Positions 25,998 through 33,138 of a stretch of 44,201 nucleotides of DNA are shown piece after piece (the stretch's first letter is position 1; every line of letters starts with the position of its first letter). The DNA lies in NCBI RefSeq assembly GCF_024460475.1, contig NZ_JANFYN010000018.1:1-44201 (forward strand), read 5' to 3'. The translations under genes were made by a program, and so were the position numbers. The stretch comes from Holdemanella sp. MSK.7.32. Lineage in GTDB: Bacteria; Bacillota_I; Bacilli_A; Erysipelotrichales; Erysipelotrichaceae. The notes under the pieces are model-generated. The model was given only the letters and a program-made list of their open reading frames with translations. It ran no database searches and was not told where the DNA came from.

Positions 25998-26008
25998 AAC
26001 GAACTCTT
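25983..26008 (-). terminator. Terminator of the ytxG-ytxH-ccpA operon
   Basis: On the minus strand AGAGTTC and GAACTCT form the stem, followed by CTTTTTG. It includes the ccpA stop codon. Confidence 0.8.
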
Positions 26009-27014
26009 ACTTTGTAGTTTCTCTAAATAATTTTGAGAATGAAATTTCAATATCTTTGTTCTGTTTAACAGACTCATCTTCCACTAACATCTTAGTTAGT
26101 AAACGCATCGCAACAGCTCCTAAATCATATTCAGGAATGTTGTATGTTGAAATTGTTGGACGCATCATTGTCAAATATTTTGAGTTCAAGATACATACAA
26201 GTTCTGTATCATCTGGAATTGAATATCCGCTTTCTTTACATGCGTTCATTAAAGCGATGGCCTGAGAATCACGGAATGTGATGACCATACGACTTGGTTT
26301 GTGGCTCTTGTAGTAGTCGGATAAGAATGTGTAGCTTGATTTGTAGCTATCATCGTATGTAACATACTTATCAAATACCAATCCTTTTTCTGCATAAGCA
26401 CGATCTACACCCGCTTTTAATTGTTCCATCATAGAAAGATTCAATTTATCTTCTACCATAGAGATATCATCAATGCCCTTTTCGAAGCATTCATTCACAA
26501 ATTCATAAGCCATACGTTCGAAGTTGATATATACATTTCCAACGTTACCAATCTTTTGGCCTTTTAATTTACTTCCAACTACAACCATTGGAATTTGGTA
26601 TTCATGTAAAACTTCCATTTCATCTTCTGAGAAGTTGTCATTAAACAAGATGACACCATCAACACGTGATTTAATAATAGATTCAATCACATCCTGCATT
26701 TTTGAAATTCCCTTACTTGTTGTATGGAACATGATGTTGTAGTTATAGATTTTTGCGACATCCATCAAACCATTCAAGATTTTTGCGTTGTACGCAAACA
26801 ATTTCTCGCTCATTACGATTGAAATTGTCGTAGTTTTAGACAATGCCAAACCTTGCGCAATCGCATTTGGTTTATAACCCAATTTTTCAATCGCTTGTTG
26901 AACACGCATACGTGTATCTTCACGCACTACATTACTATCATTAATAACTCGTGATACAGTTGCCAATGAGACATCGGCTTCTTTGGCAACATCATAAATG
27001 GTAATTCGTTTCAT
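26007..27014 (-). CDS. ccpA: LacI-family regulator, probable catabolite control protein CcpA
   Basis: 335 residues. The helix-turn-helix ITIYDVAKEADVSLATVSRVIN is at the very N-terminus, followed by the hinge helix region KPNAIAQGLALSKT and a periplasmic-binding-protein-like effector domain (SRVDGVILFN, PTISTYNIPEYDLGAVAMRLL). The DNA-binding helix closely matches CcpA types, and the gene order after ytxG/ytxH-like genes is the same as around B. subtilis ccpA. CcpA acts with HPr-Ser-P at cre sites. A near-consensus cre lies upstream of this operon. A sugar-specific LacI repressor remains possible. Confidence 0.78.
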   Translation of the reverse strand: MKRITIYDVAKEADVSLATVSRVINDSNVVREDTRMRVQQAIEKLGYKPNAIAQGLALSKTTTISIVMSEKLFAYNAKILNGLMDVAKIYNYNIMFHTTSKGISKMQDVIESIIKSRVDGVILFNDNFSEDEMEVLHEYQIPMVVVGSKLKGQKIGNVGNVYINFERMAYEFVNECFEKGIDDISMVEDKLNLSMMEQLKAGVDRAYAEKGLVFDKYVTYDDSYKSSYTFLSDYYKSHKPSRMVITFRDSQAIALMNACKESGYSIPDDTELVCILNSKYLTMMRPTISTYNIPEYDLGAVAMRLLTKMLVEDESVKQNKDIEISFSKLFRETTK

Positions 27015-27016
27015 TC

Positions 27017-27550
27017 CTATTCGTCCCCCTTATTAAAAATCTTCTTTAATCCACTAAACAATGCTTCGGTAGCTTTACCCGTTACTTCTTCTGCTTTATC
27101 AACGGCACGAATAACAGAATCATTCGTACGAATTTCATCGACTTTTTCATCCGCCTTATCAATGACCTTGCGCAAAGAATCATTTTTTCTTAATGTTTCT
27201 TTTCCAAATTTAAAGCCATCAACAACCAATCCAGCTGTACCCTGTAAGAATTCTTTTCCAGCTGACATTGTCTGTTTAAATTGTTCACTTTCACTTACTT
27301 CAACCACTTTATCCTTTGTCGAAGAAAGAATATCTTTCGCATCCTCTTTTGCCTGTGATAATGCTTCCTTAACCTTTTCAGGATCTGAAGCATCTTTTAA
27401 TAAGTCACGCACATCATCGAATAATTTTTCGATTTTGCTCTTGGCATCCTCAATAATTCTTTCATTATCTGTATTTTCGGATTCATGCATTACTTCAAGC
27501 TCTAGCATCGATTCTTTTTCTAAATCATCAATTAATTGTTTTTCATCCAT
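27017..27550 (-). CDS. YtxH-like acidic helical protein
   Basis: 177 residues, highly charged and predicted to be almost entirely helical (for example EDAKSKIEKLFDDVRDLLKDAS and EALSQAKEDAKDILSSTKDKV). It has no enzyme motif. The helices resemble apolipoprotein or LEA-type repeats and the position matches B. subtilis ytxH, a general-stress-associated gene. Unlike classic YtxH I see no N-terminal membrane segment. The second ATG (27550) is used because AAAGGAGG stands nine bases before it; the ATG at 27559 touches that site. Function unknown. Confidence 0.7.
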   Translation of the reverse strand: MDEKQLIDDLEKESMLELEVMHESENTDNERIIEDAKSKIEKLFDDVRDLLKDASDPEKVKEALSQAKEDAKDILSSTKDKVVEVSESEQFKQTMSAGKEFLQGTAGLVVDGFKFGKETLRKNDSLRKVIDKADEKVDEIRTNDSVIRAVDKAEEVTGKATEALFSGLKKIFNKGDE

Positions 27551-27551
27551 G

Positions 27552-27902
27552 TCATTCATCCTCCTTTGTTTCTATGCTTTCTTTTCCAGTTTTTTTACTT
27601 TGAAACCAGTCTTTGGCATTTTGTACATTTTCACTTAACGCACCAACCACATTCATAAATGCTTCTTTTGCGGTTTGATTTACCTCATCCACCGTATTCG
27701 AAATATTTTCTGCCGTTTTTAATGGCACATCTAGTTTTTTCAATTGATCATTGGCCGTATCCAATGTTTTTGAGACTTGTTTTAAAGTTTCAATCAATTG
27801 CTTCAAAAAGAGAATTAAATAAATTAATGCGATGACACCAACGATGGGTAACACATATGAAAATGCACGAGCTAATGTACTCATAAAGATATCTAAACTC
27901 AC
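27552..27902 (-). CDS. DUF948 membrane protein (YtxG-like)
   Basis: 116 residues. One N-terminal membrane helix (FSYVLPIVGVIALIYLILFLKQL), then an amphipathic helix with regularly spaced leucines and valines (LKQVSKTLDTANDQLKKLD, then SNTVDEVNQTAKEAFMNVVG), which is the DUF948 layout. The start is a GTG preceded by GAGGTGG. First gene of the ytxG-ytxH-ccpA operon. The molecular role is unknown; B. subtilis YtxG is in the same place and is linked to general stress. Confidence 0.8.
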   Translation of the reverse strand: MSLDIFMSTLARAFSYVLPIVGVIALIYLILFLKQLIETLKQVSKTLDTANDQLKKLDVPLKTAENISNTVDEVNQTAKEAFMNVVGALSENVQNAKDWFQSKKTGKESIETKEDE

Positions 27903-27919
27903 AATACCACCTCAGAAAG

Positions 27920-27928
27920 ATTATAACA
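27920..27928 (-). promoter_or_regulatory. Extended -10 promoter of the ytxG-ytxH-ccpA operon
   Basis: On the minus strand TGTTATAAT, a perfect extended -10, about 18 bases before the GTG start. No good -35 is visible, as is common for extended -10 promoters. Confidence 0.6.
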
Positions 27929-27975
27929 TGAACTTTCTAACTTATCTATTTATTTTGAAACTTTTTTCACAAGCG

Positions 27976-27989
27976 TGTAAACGCTACAA
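27976..27989. promoter_or_regulatory. Near-consensus cre (CcpA-binding) site
   Basis: TGTAAACGCTACAA matches 13 of 14 positions of the cre consensus TGWAARCGYTWNCW. It lies about 50-60 bases upstream of the -10 box of the operon that includes the CcpA-like gene. Confidence 0.6.
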
Positions 27990-27990
27990 A

Positions 27991-28025
27991 TAATAAAGGA
28001 AGTGTCGAATTACTCGAACACTTCC
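27991..28025 (-). terminator. Terminator downstream of the arsC-like gene
   Basis: GGAAGTGT and CGA (27998-28008) pair with TCG and ACACTTCC (28014-28025) with one bulged A; on the minus strand TTTATTATT follows. Confidence 0.65.
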
Positions 28026-28093
28026 ATAAAATACATTCTTGGCACAAATTTTTGAACATGATGAACATATTCACCATAAATGCAGGCTTTCAT
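28010..28093 (-). CDS. Possible 27-residue small protein after arsC
   Basis: A short frame, MKACIYGEYVHHVQKFVPRM and on to the stop at 28010, with GGGTG before the ATG. It ends inside the terminator stem, like several real genes here. There is no recognisable family. It could equally be chance or a decayed gene, so confidence is low. Confidence 0.25.
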   Translation of the reverse strand: MKACIYGEYVHHVQKFVPRMYFMEVFE

Positions 28094-28164
28094 TTAACAC
28101 CCACATATCCCTATACTCTTCAAAACAGAATTTGCTTAAATCGATGTATGACCATTTTGTTTTT

Positions 28165-28587
28165 TTATATTTTCTTTGAAATCAGCTCATCCTTTTTTAT
28201 TTTCTCTGTTAATTCAAGTATTTTCGTATGAATGGAGTGAATGACTTTTGAAAACTCCACATCATTTTTTCCGGTAGGATCACTCAATCCCCAATCTTCT
28301 CTATATTCGCATGGAATTGCAGGACAATTTACATTACATCCCATTGTGATCACAATATCTACTTGCGGTATTTCTGACAACAGTTTGGAATATTGTGTTT
28401 TTTCCATGTCTATTTGATACATGTCTTTCATTAAACGTACGGCATCTTGATTGATTTGTGGTTTTGTTTCTGTTCCAGCGGAATAGCTTTCAAATACATT
28501 TGAAGAAAGGTGTTTTGACAATGCTTCCGCAATTTGACTACGACACGAATTATGTACGCAGATAAAAGCCACCTTTGGTTTTTTCAT
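28165..28587 (-). CDS. arsC: Thioredoxin-coupled arsenate reductase-type protein (ArsC/LMW-PTP fold)
   Basis: 140 residues. The P-loop is C10-VHNSC-R16 (CX5R), and the relay cysteines are in MGCNVNCPAIPC (C84, C88, C93), followed by YREDWGLSDPTGK with the general-acid Asp-Pro. This matches the B. subtilis ArsC type, which uses thioredoxin. The ATG at 28587 begins the conserved strand KPKVAFICVHNSCRSQ; the frame stays open upstream but no homology is expected there. No arsR, arsB or acr3 gene is adjacent, so an arsenic role is inferred from the family alone. A phosphatase role is the alternative. Confidence 0.85.
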   Translation of the reverse strand: MKKPKVAFICVHNSCRSQIAEALSKHLSSNVFESYSAGTETKPQINQDAVRLMKDMYQIDMEKTQYSKLLSEIPQVDIVITMGCNVNCPAIPCEYREDWGLSDPTGKNDVEFSKVIHSIHTKILELTEKIKKDELISKKI

Positions 28588-28679
28588 AAATACATACCCA
28601 CCCTTCCTAGTTTTTAGCTTCGTCTTAGGTCGATGTTTTTCCATAGGATATGATTTCACTTCTTCTGTCTAAACAGAAC

Positions 28680-28716
28680 AAAAAGCCTATTCCCTTATAA
28701 AAAGGTATAGGCTTTT
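28680..28716. terminator. Terminator after murC
   Basis: AAAAGCCTAT with CC pairs with GG and ATAGGCTTTT across a central T-T mismatch. A-rich and T-rich flanks allow use in both directions. Confidence 0.75.
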
Positions 28717-28730
28717 ATCCTTAGATACTC

Positions 28731-30038
28731 TTATAAGATTTTTTCTAATTTATCTCTTAATAAATAGATATCCTTACTAGACATAAAGACGAAGGCTGCT
28801 GGAGCAAGTTCTTTTAACTTTTCAGCTGAAGCATCATCTACATCTAATAAGATTGCGTTTGGACAACGATCCATCAAATCTTGAATTGTGACTGTGATTG
28901 TTTCATCTTCTCTTACGGCATTTTTAGGGAAATCCAGTAAACATACTTGATCCGCCGTATTTAAACTCTTCGCAAAGTCATCCAAGAAATATTGTAGACG
29001 TGAATAACGATCTGGTTTATATAACGCTACGATTTTCTTTTCTGGATATTTTTTACGAACTGCATCAATCATTAGACGAATTGCTGTTGGATGGTGTGCA
29101 TAGTCATCGACTAATACACTATCCTTGACTTCATCAATCACAAATCGACGAGCAATTCCTTTATAGTCTTGTAAGCCTTGTACAATGATATCGGCTGGCA
29201 TACCTAACATATGAGCTAGCGCAAAACATCCTAAGGCATCCTGCATAAAGGCATCTCCCACTTCATTTAATTCAACGTGAGCTAGAATTTCACCATTATG
29301 CTTACAATCAAAATGCATACCAAATGGACCTTGTTCAATATGGATAGCTTGATAATCATTGCCATCCTTTAAACCATATGTAGTTACTGGCACATTGTAG
29401 TGTAGATTTTTAAGGTGTTCATCATCTCCAAAGATGACAATGCCTTTTTTGACTTGGTTCGCAAAACTTTGGAACGCCGATACATAATCATCCAGATCTT
29501 TATAGTAGTCAATGTGATCCAATTCAATATTGGTAATGATCGCATAATCTGGATGATATGCCAAGAAATGTCTTTGAAATTCACAAGATTCTAGCACAAA
29601 ATGGTTGGCATGTTCTGGCATATAGCCATGGCCATCTCCAATTAAGTATGCACATTCATCTTGTAAAGAAAGAACTTGGCCTAAAATACCTGTTGTTGTG
29701 GACTTACCATGCGTTCCCGCAACACAGATAGAACTGTATGAGTCTAATAAAATACCTAAATATTCATTATAATAATATGTTTTTACAGTTGGATTGTCCA
29801 TCGCTGCTTTCACTTCCGGATGAGTTTGATCAAAAGATAAACCAATGATCACTGTGTCATTGTCCTTGATGTTATCAGGACTAAACGAATAGATTGGGAT
29901 ATTACGCGCTCTTAATCCATCTTCTGTAAAGATATATTTATCGATATCACTACCTGTGACTTCTTTATGTTCATCATGTAAGATACATGCCAAGGCAGCC
30001 ATGCCTGTTCCTTTAATACCAATAAAATGATAAGCCAT
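28731..30038 (-). CDS. murC: UDP-N-acetylmuramate--L-alanine ligase
   Basis: 435 residues. It adds L-Ala to UDP-MurNAc, the first cytoplasmic step of the stem peptide. The N-terminal nucleotide block is YHFIGIKGTGMAALA, the ATP P-loop is GTHGKSTTTG, and the central motif is ESCEFQRHFLAYHPDYAIITNIELDHIDYY. The C-terminal part has DDYAHHPTAI and ALYKPDRYSR. The ATG at 30038 follows AAGGTGA; an upstream in-frame ATG at 30059 lies inside the previous gene. Last gene of the pepV operon. Confidence 0.97.
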   Translation of the reverse strand: MAYHFIGIKGTGMAALACILHDEHKEVTGSDIDKYIFTEDGLRARNIPIYSFSPDNIKDNDTVIIGLSFDQTHPEVKAAMDNPTVKTYYYNEYLGILLDSYSSICVAGTHGKSTTTGILGQVLSLQDECAYLIGDGHGYMPEHANHFVLESCEFQRHFLAYHPDYAIITNIELDHIDYYKDLDDYVSAFQSFANQVKKGIVIFGDDEHLKNLHYNVPVTTYGLKDGNDYQAIHIEQGPFGMHFDCKHNGEILAHVELNEVGDAFMQDALGCFALAHMLGMPADIIVQGLQDYKGIARRFVIDEVKDSVLVDDYAHHPTAIRLMIDAVRKKYPEKKIVALYKPDRYSRLQYFLDDFAKSLNTADQVCLLDFPKNAVREDETITVTIQDLMDRCPNAILLDVDDASAEKLKELAPAAFVFMSSKDIYLLRDKLEKIL

Positions 30039-30039
30039 T

Positions 30040-30708
30040 TTATTCACCTTCTTTGTCAAATAACGATTCTTGTTTGTTTGTTTCCTTTTTTGGCTTCTCT
30101 AACATTTCAGAAAGATTCATATTTTTCTTTGATTCTTCCACCTTGTATTCAGGAATAGAATCCGCTGGCTGCATACTTGGTAAGTATGTTCCATACATTG
30201 GAGATAAGATCTTTGAGAAATCTTCGTCTTCTGGTTTGTTTAACGTAATCGCATCGTGCACTTTATCAAATTCTTTTTCAGAATCTTCCACATTTCCAAA
30301 GATTGGAGAAATGACTGGCTGATAATCTAAATCTTCGGCAACACGACGTACTTTTACCGATTTATGACGATCATATTTATACACTTTTTGTTTCGGTTTT
30401 GCCTCTTCTTGTGCAATCGAATCGACATCTAAACCTTGGAAAATTGTTGTTTTCTTAGGTTTAGGTTGAATAATCGCCTTTTCAAAAATAGGAGAATTCA
30501 TAAAGTTTTCAGGATCCGTTTCAATCGAGCTTGCTGCTTCCTTTAAAATTGGTTCTGGCTTTACAACTTCTTCTTCTTGAACTTGTGGTTCTGCAACAAC
30601 AGGTTCAGGTGTTACTTCTTCTTGTTTCGCAGGTTCTTCTACGACTTCTTCTTCATCGTCTTCTTCAACATCTTCATTGAAGATCGCATGCATTAAATCC
30701 TTTAACAT
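30040..30708 (-). CDS. Acidic low-complexity protein of unknown function with three SP-I/M-F/Y motifs
   Basis: 222 residues, not recognised. The first 60 are a Glu/Pro/Val-rich stretch (for example EEEVVKPEP) that is probably disordered. The remainder is rich in Lys/Asp and has no predicted membrane segment. A short motif recurs: SPIF at 72-75, SPIFG at 134-138 and SPMYG at 169-173. Between them lies a basic patch, KYDRHKSVKVRRVAEDL. It overlaps ytpP by seven bases, has AGAAGGA before the ATG, and sits right before murC, so it is certainly expressed with them. In Bacillus the gene just before murC is sftA, a division-linked DNA translocase; whether this protein is related to its N-terminal part is speculation. 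Confidence 0.8.
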   Translation of the reverse strand: MLKDLMHAIFNEDVEEDDEEEVVEEPAKQEEVTPEPVVAEPQVQEEEVVKPEPILKEAASSIETDPENFMNSPIFEKAIIQPKPKKTTIFQGLDVDSIAQEEAKPKQKVYKYDRHKSVKVRRVAEDLDYQPVISPIFGNVEDSEKEFDKVHDAITLNKPEDEDFSKILSPMYGTYLPSMQPADSIPEYKVEESKKNMNLSEMLEKPKKETNKQESLFDKEGE

Positions 30709-31040
30709 ATTTCCTTCTCACTTTCTATTGTCTGATTCAGAAATGCTTCTATTTCTTCTTTTGTCTTGCGAAGTGTAGAAACAAATCTTGATATTTCTTT
30801 TCCATCCTTGAAACATATAAAGCTAGGAATCCCCATCACTTCATATTCAATCGCAATATCCATACAATGGTCACGATTCAAAGAATAGAACTTTAAATCA
30901 CTAAATTGTTCTTCAATTTCAGGCAAGAAAGGTTTGATGTACATACAGTCTGGACACCAAAATGCCGTAAACATCATCACTTGAATGCCTGAATTTGTTA
31001 ATGCGTTTAAAAATTCGTCTTTATTACGAAGTTCAGTCAT
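30702..31040 (-). CDS. Thioredoxin-like protein (YtpP family)
   Basis: 112 residues with a thioredoxin fold. The redox motif is W28-C29-P-D-C32, unlike the WCGPC of true thioredoxins, and the cis-Pro block is YEVMGIPSFICFKDG. A role as a thiol-disulfide reductase is likely but the partner is unknown. The third ATG (31040) is used because GGAGAT lies seven bases before it. The position between trmB and murC matches the ytpP neighbourhood in Bacillus. Confidence 0.88.
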   Translation of the reverse strand: MTELRNKDEFLNALTNSGIQVMMFTAFWCPDCMYIKPFLPEIEEQFSDLKFYSLNRDHCMDIAIEYEVMGIPSFICFKDGKEISRFVSTLRKTKEEIEAFLNQTIESEKEIC

Positions 31041-31674
31041 GTGCATATCTCCAAACACAACGATAGATTGGCTGACCTAAAGAAATGAATTTTTGTTCAT
31101 ATTCTGTAATCGCATCTTCATCATGTTTTTCACGACGATAATCTACACTGATTTCAACCATCTTAAAACCGGCATTTTGAAATTCAATCAAGCTATATTC
31201 AAATAAAGCACTGTTATCGGTCTTCATTTGGATTTCACCATTGAAAGACAAAATACGCTTGTATTGATCTAAAAACGTAGCACTAGATAAACGTCTTTTC
31301 GCATAGCGCTTTTTAGGCCATGGATCCGAGAAATTCAAGTGAATCACATCCACTTCACGCGGACCAAACCATTCTCCAATGGAACTCGCATCATCTTGAA
31401 TCAGTTTTAAACGTTTCTTTTCTGCATCCTCGTCGTATTTTTTAGCGGCAATACCTGCAGCACTCTCATTCTTTTCAATCGCAATAAATCCAGTGTCTGG
31501 ATACATCTTAGCCATATCTAAAGAATAGTTTCCTTTTCCACACCCAATTTCGATATGTAAAGTATCTGTATCCAATAGCTTTTTCCAGTTTCCTGCTTGT
31601 TTGGATGGTTCTTTTACTAAACAACTCGCAGTAGGCAAATAGTCTGTTGCCCACTTTACTTTACGCATTCTCAT
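31033..31674 (-). CDS. trmB: tRNA (guanine46-N7)-methyltransferase
   Basis: 213 residues. SAM-dependent enzyme of the TrmB family that makes m7G46 in tRNA variable loops. It has the motif HIEIGCGKGNYSLDMA, the catalytic-region block LNFSDPWPKKRYAKRRLSS, and DNSALFEYSLIEFQNAGF. It begins one base after the pepV stop; no strong ribosome site is seen, so coupling to pepV is likely. It overlaps ytpP by eight bases. Confidence 0.95.
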   Translation of the reverse strand: MRMRKVKWATDYLPTASCLVKEPSKQAGNWKKLLDTDTLHIEIGCGKGNYSLDMAKMYPDTGFIAIEKNESAAGIAAKKYDEDAEKKRLKLIQDDASSIGEWFGPREVDVIHLNFSDPWPKKRYAKRRLSSATFLDQYKRILSFNGEIQMKTDNSALFEYSLIEFQNAGFKMVEISVDYRREKHDEDAITEYEQKFISLGQPIYRCVWRYAHD

Positions 31675-31675
31675 A

Positions 31676-33064
31676 TTAGCTGCACAATGTCACGATCGCA
31701 TCGGCATAAATACAGATAGCCTGCAACAAGTTATCTAATTTAATACCTTCATCACGTTGGTGACATCCTCCTACAAACGCATCGGTTTCAATCACTTCAT
31801 TTGGAAGTTCTGGTCCATAAGATACAAAATTTTCAAATTTACGAGCATATGTTCCACCACCAATTGTGATTGGACAAGAGAAAGTATCACCTGTGTATTT
31901 TTGGTAGACACTCATTAAATCTTTCACTAAACGAGAATCTGGGTCTACGAATAATGGTTTTGAATCTCCACGATTTTCTGCTTTGATATTTGAAGTCAAG
32001 TTTGCACAAGCTGTATCAAATTTTGCCATGATTTCATCGGCATTTGTATCATTTGGATAACGAATATCAATTAAGATATCTGTTTCATTGTTTTCCATAT
32101 TGACAATACCTGTATTCATTGTCAAGAAAGACATATATAAGCCATCTTTTTCAATACCTACTGGTTTACCCATCCAGTCTTTTAGTAAGAAATATAAATC
32201 TTTTGAAAGTTGATCATCATAGGCTTCACCAATAAAGTTCAACAATAAGACAGCGGCATTTACACCGTTATATGGCATAGCTGCATGCGCAAATGCACCA
32301 TCAATATGTAAAGTTACACCATCTTCACTTCTTTTGATGGAACCCTTAACGCCTTGCGTAGCACAATAGAATTTAAATAAATCTTCTTGTTGATAACTCA
32401 TGACATCCACTGTGACATCAGCTTTACCAATCACAATATTTGGACGGCTTCCCGCATGAAGTTTTTTGATGACAGTTGCATCACTACTTACTAAGCCAAC
32501 ATGTAAGCCACCTTTTTCACCATAAATAACTGGGAAATTGGCATCGGGTACAAATCCCATTTGTGGAACTTCGGCATGATCCACATAGTAGTTCATACAT
32601 TCCATACCAGATTCTTCATCGCATCCCGTAATCAACATGACTCTTTTTTTCAAAGGAATGTTTAAGTCACGAATCATCTTTAATGCATAGTATCCAGCTA
32701 ATGCAGGACCTTTATCATCCATAACACCACGTCCAAAGATGTAGCCATTTTCTAATGTTACTTTTAAAGGATCTTTTGTCCATCCCTCTCCTAGTGGCAC
32801 AATGTCCAAGTGTCCTAAAACACCAAATGTTTCTTCTCCTTGACCATATTCAACAACGCCTGCATATCCATCAATGTCTTTGGCTTCAAAGCCATCGCGC
32901 TTAGCCATATCTAACATGGCATCCAATACGTCACGACAGTTTTTTCCAAAAGGAGCATTTTCAGCTTTCGTTGATTCATCACGAACACTTTCATACGATA
33001 CAAGTGTGTTTAAGTCTTTTAAGAAATCGTCTTTATATTTAAGTACTTCTGTATTAAAATCCAT
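31676..33064 (-). CDS. pepV: Xaa-His dipeptidase (PepV, M20 family)
   Basis: 462 residues. A two-zinc M20 metallopeptidase that cleaves dipeptides in the cytoplasm. Zinc-binding and catalytic blocks: VLGHLDIVPLGEGW, GRGVMDDKGP, ITGCDEESGM and FVPDANFPVIYGEKG; a lid domain is in the middle. The ATG at 33064 is used because GAGGTG precedes it; an in-frame GTG at 33073 overlaps that site. First gene of pepV-trmB-ytpP-unknown-murC. Confidence 0.95.
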   Translation of the reverse strand: MDFNTEVLKYKDDFLKDLNTLVSYESVRDESTKAENAPFGKNCRDVLDAMLDMAKRDGFEAKDIDGYAGVVEYGQGEETFGVLGHLDIVPLGEGWTKDPLKVTLENGYIFGRGVMDDKGPALAGYYALKMIRDLNIPLKKRVMLITGCDEESGMECMNYYVDHAEVPQMGFVPDANFPVIYGEKGGLHVGLVSSDATVIKKLHAGSRPNIVIGKADVTVDVMSYQQEDLFKFYCATQGVKGSIKRSEDGVTLHIDGAFAHAAMPYNGVNAAVLLLNFIGEAYDDQLSKDLYFLLKDWMGKPVGIEKDGLYMSFLTMNTGIVNMENNETDILIDIRYPNDTNADEIMAKFDTACANLTSNIKAENRGDSKPLFVDPDSRLVKDLMSVYQKYTGDTFSCPITIGGGTYARKFENFVSYGPELPNEVIETDAFVGGCHQRDEGIKLDNLLQAICIYADAIVTLCS

Positions 33065-33085
33065 AATTTTCACCTCTACCCAACT

Positions 33086-33094
33086 ATTTTACCA
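33086..33094 (-). promoter_or_regulatory. Extended -10 promoter of the pepV-murC operon
   Basis: On the minus strand TGGTAAAAT, an extended -10, lies between the pnp terminator and the pepV ribosome site. A TTGACT occurs only six bases upstream, too close to be its -35. Confidence 0.5.
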
Positions 33095-33103
33095 CATAGT
33101 CAA

Positions 33104-33131
33104 GAAAAAAGAACTCGTTTTTAACGAGTTC
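33104..33131 (-). terminator. Terminator of pnp
   Basis: GAACTCGTT (33111-33119) pairs with AACGAGTTC (33123-33131), followed on the minus strand by TTTTTTCTT. Confidence 0.9.
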
Positions 33132-33138
33132 CTAACTT

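Noticed and set aside
27162..27638. 158-codon open frame on the plus strand across the YtxH-like gene
   Set aside because: Ser/Phe-rich complement of a helical charged gene; a shadow of the real frame.
33089..33105. TTGACT as the -35 of the pepV promoter
   Set aside because: Only six bases separate it from the -10; an extended -10 explains the promoter better.
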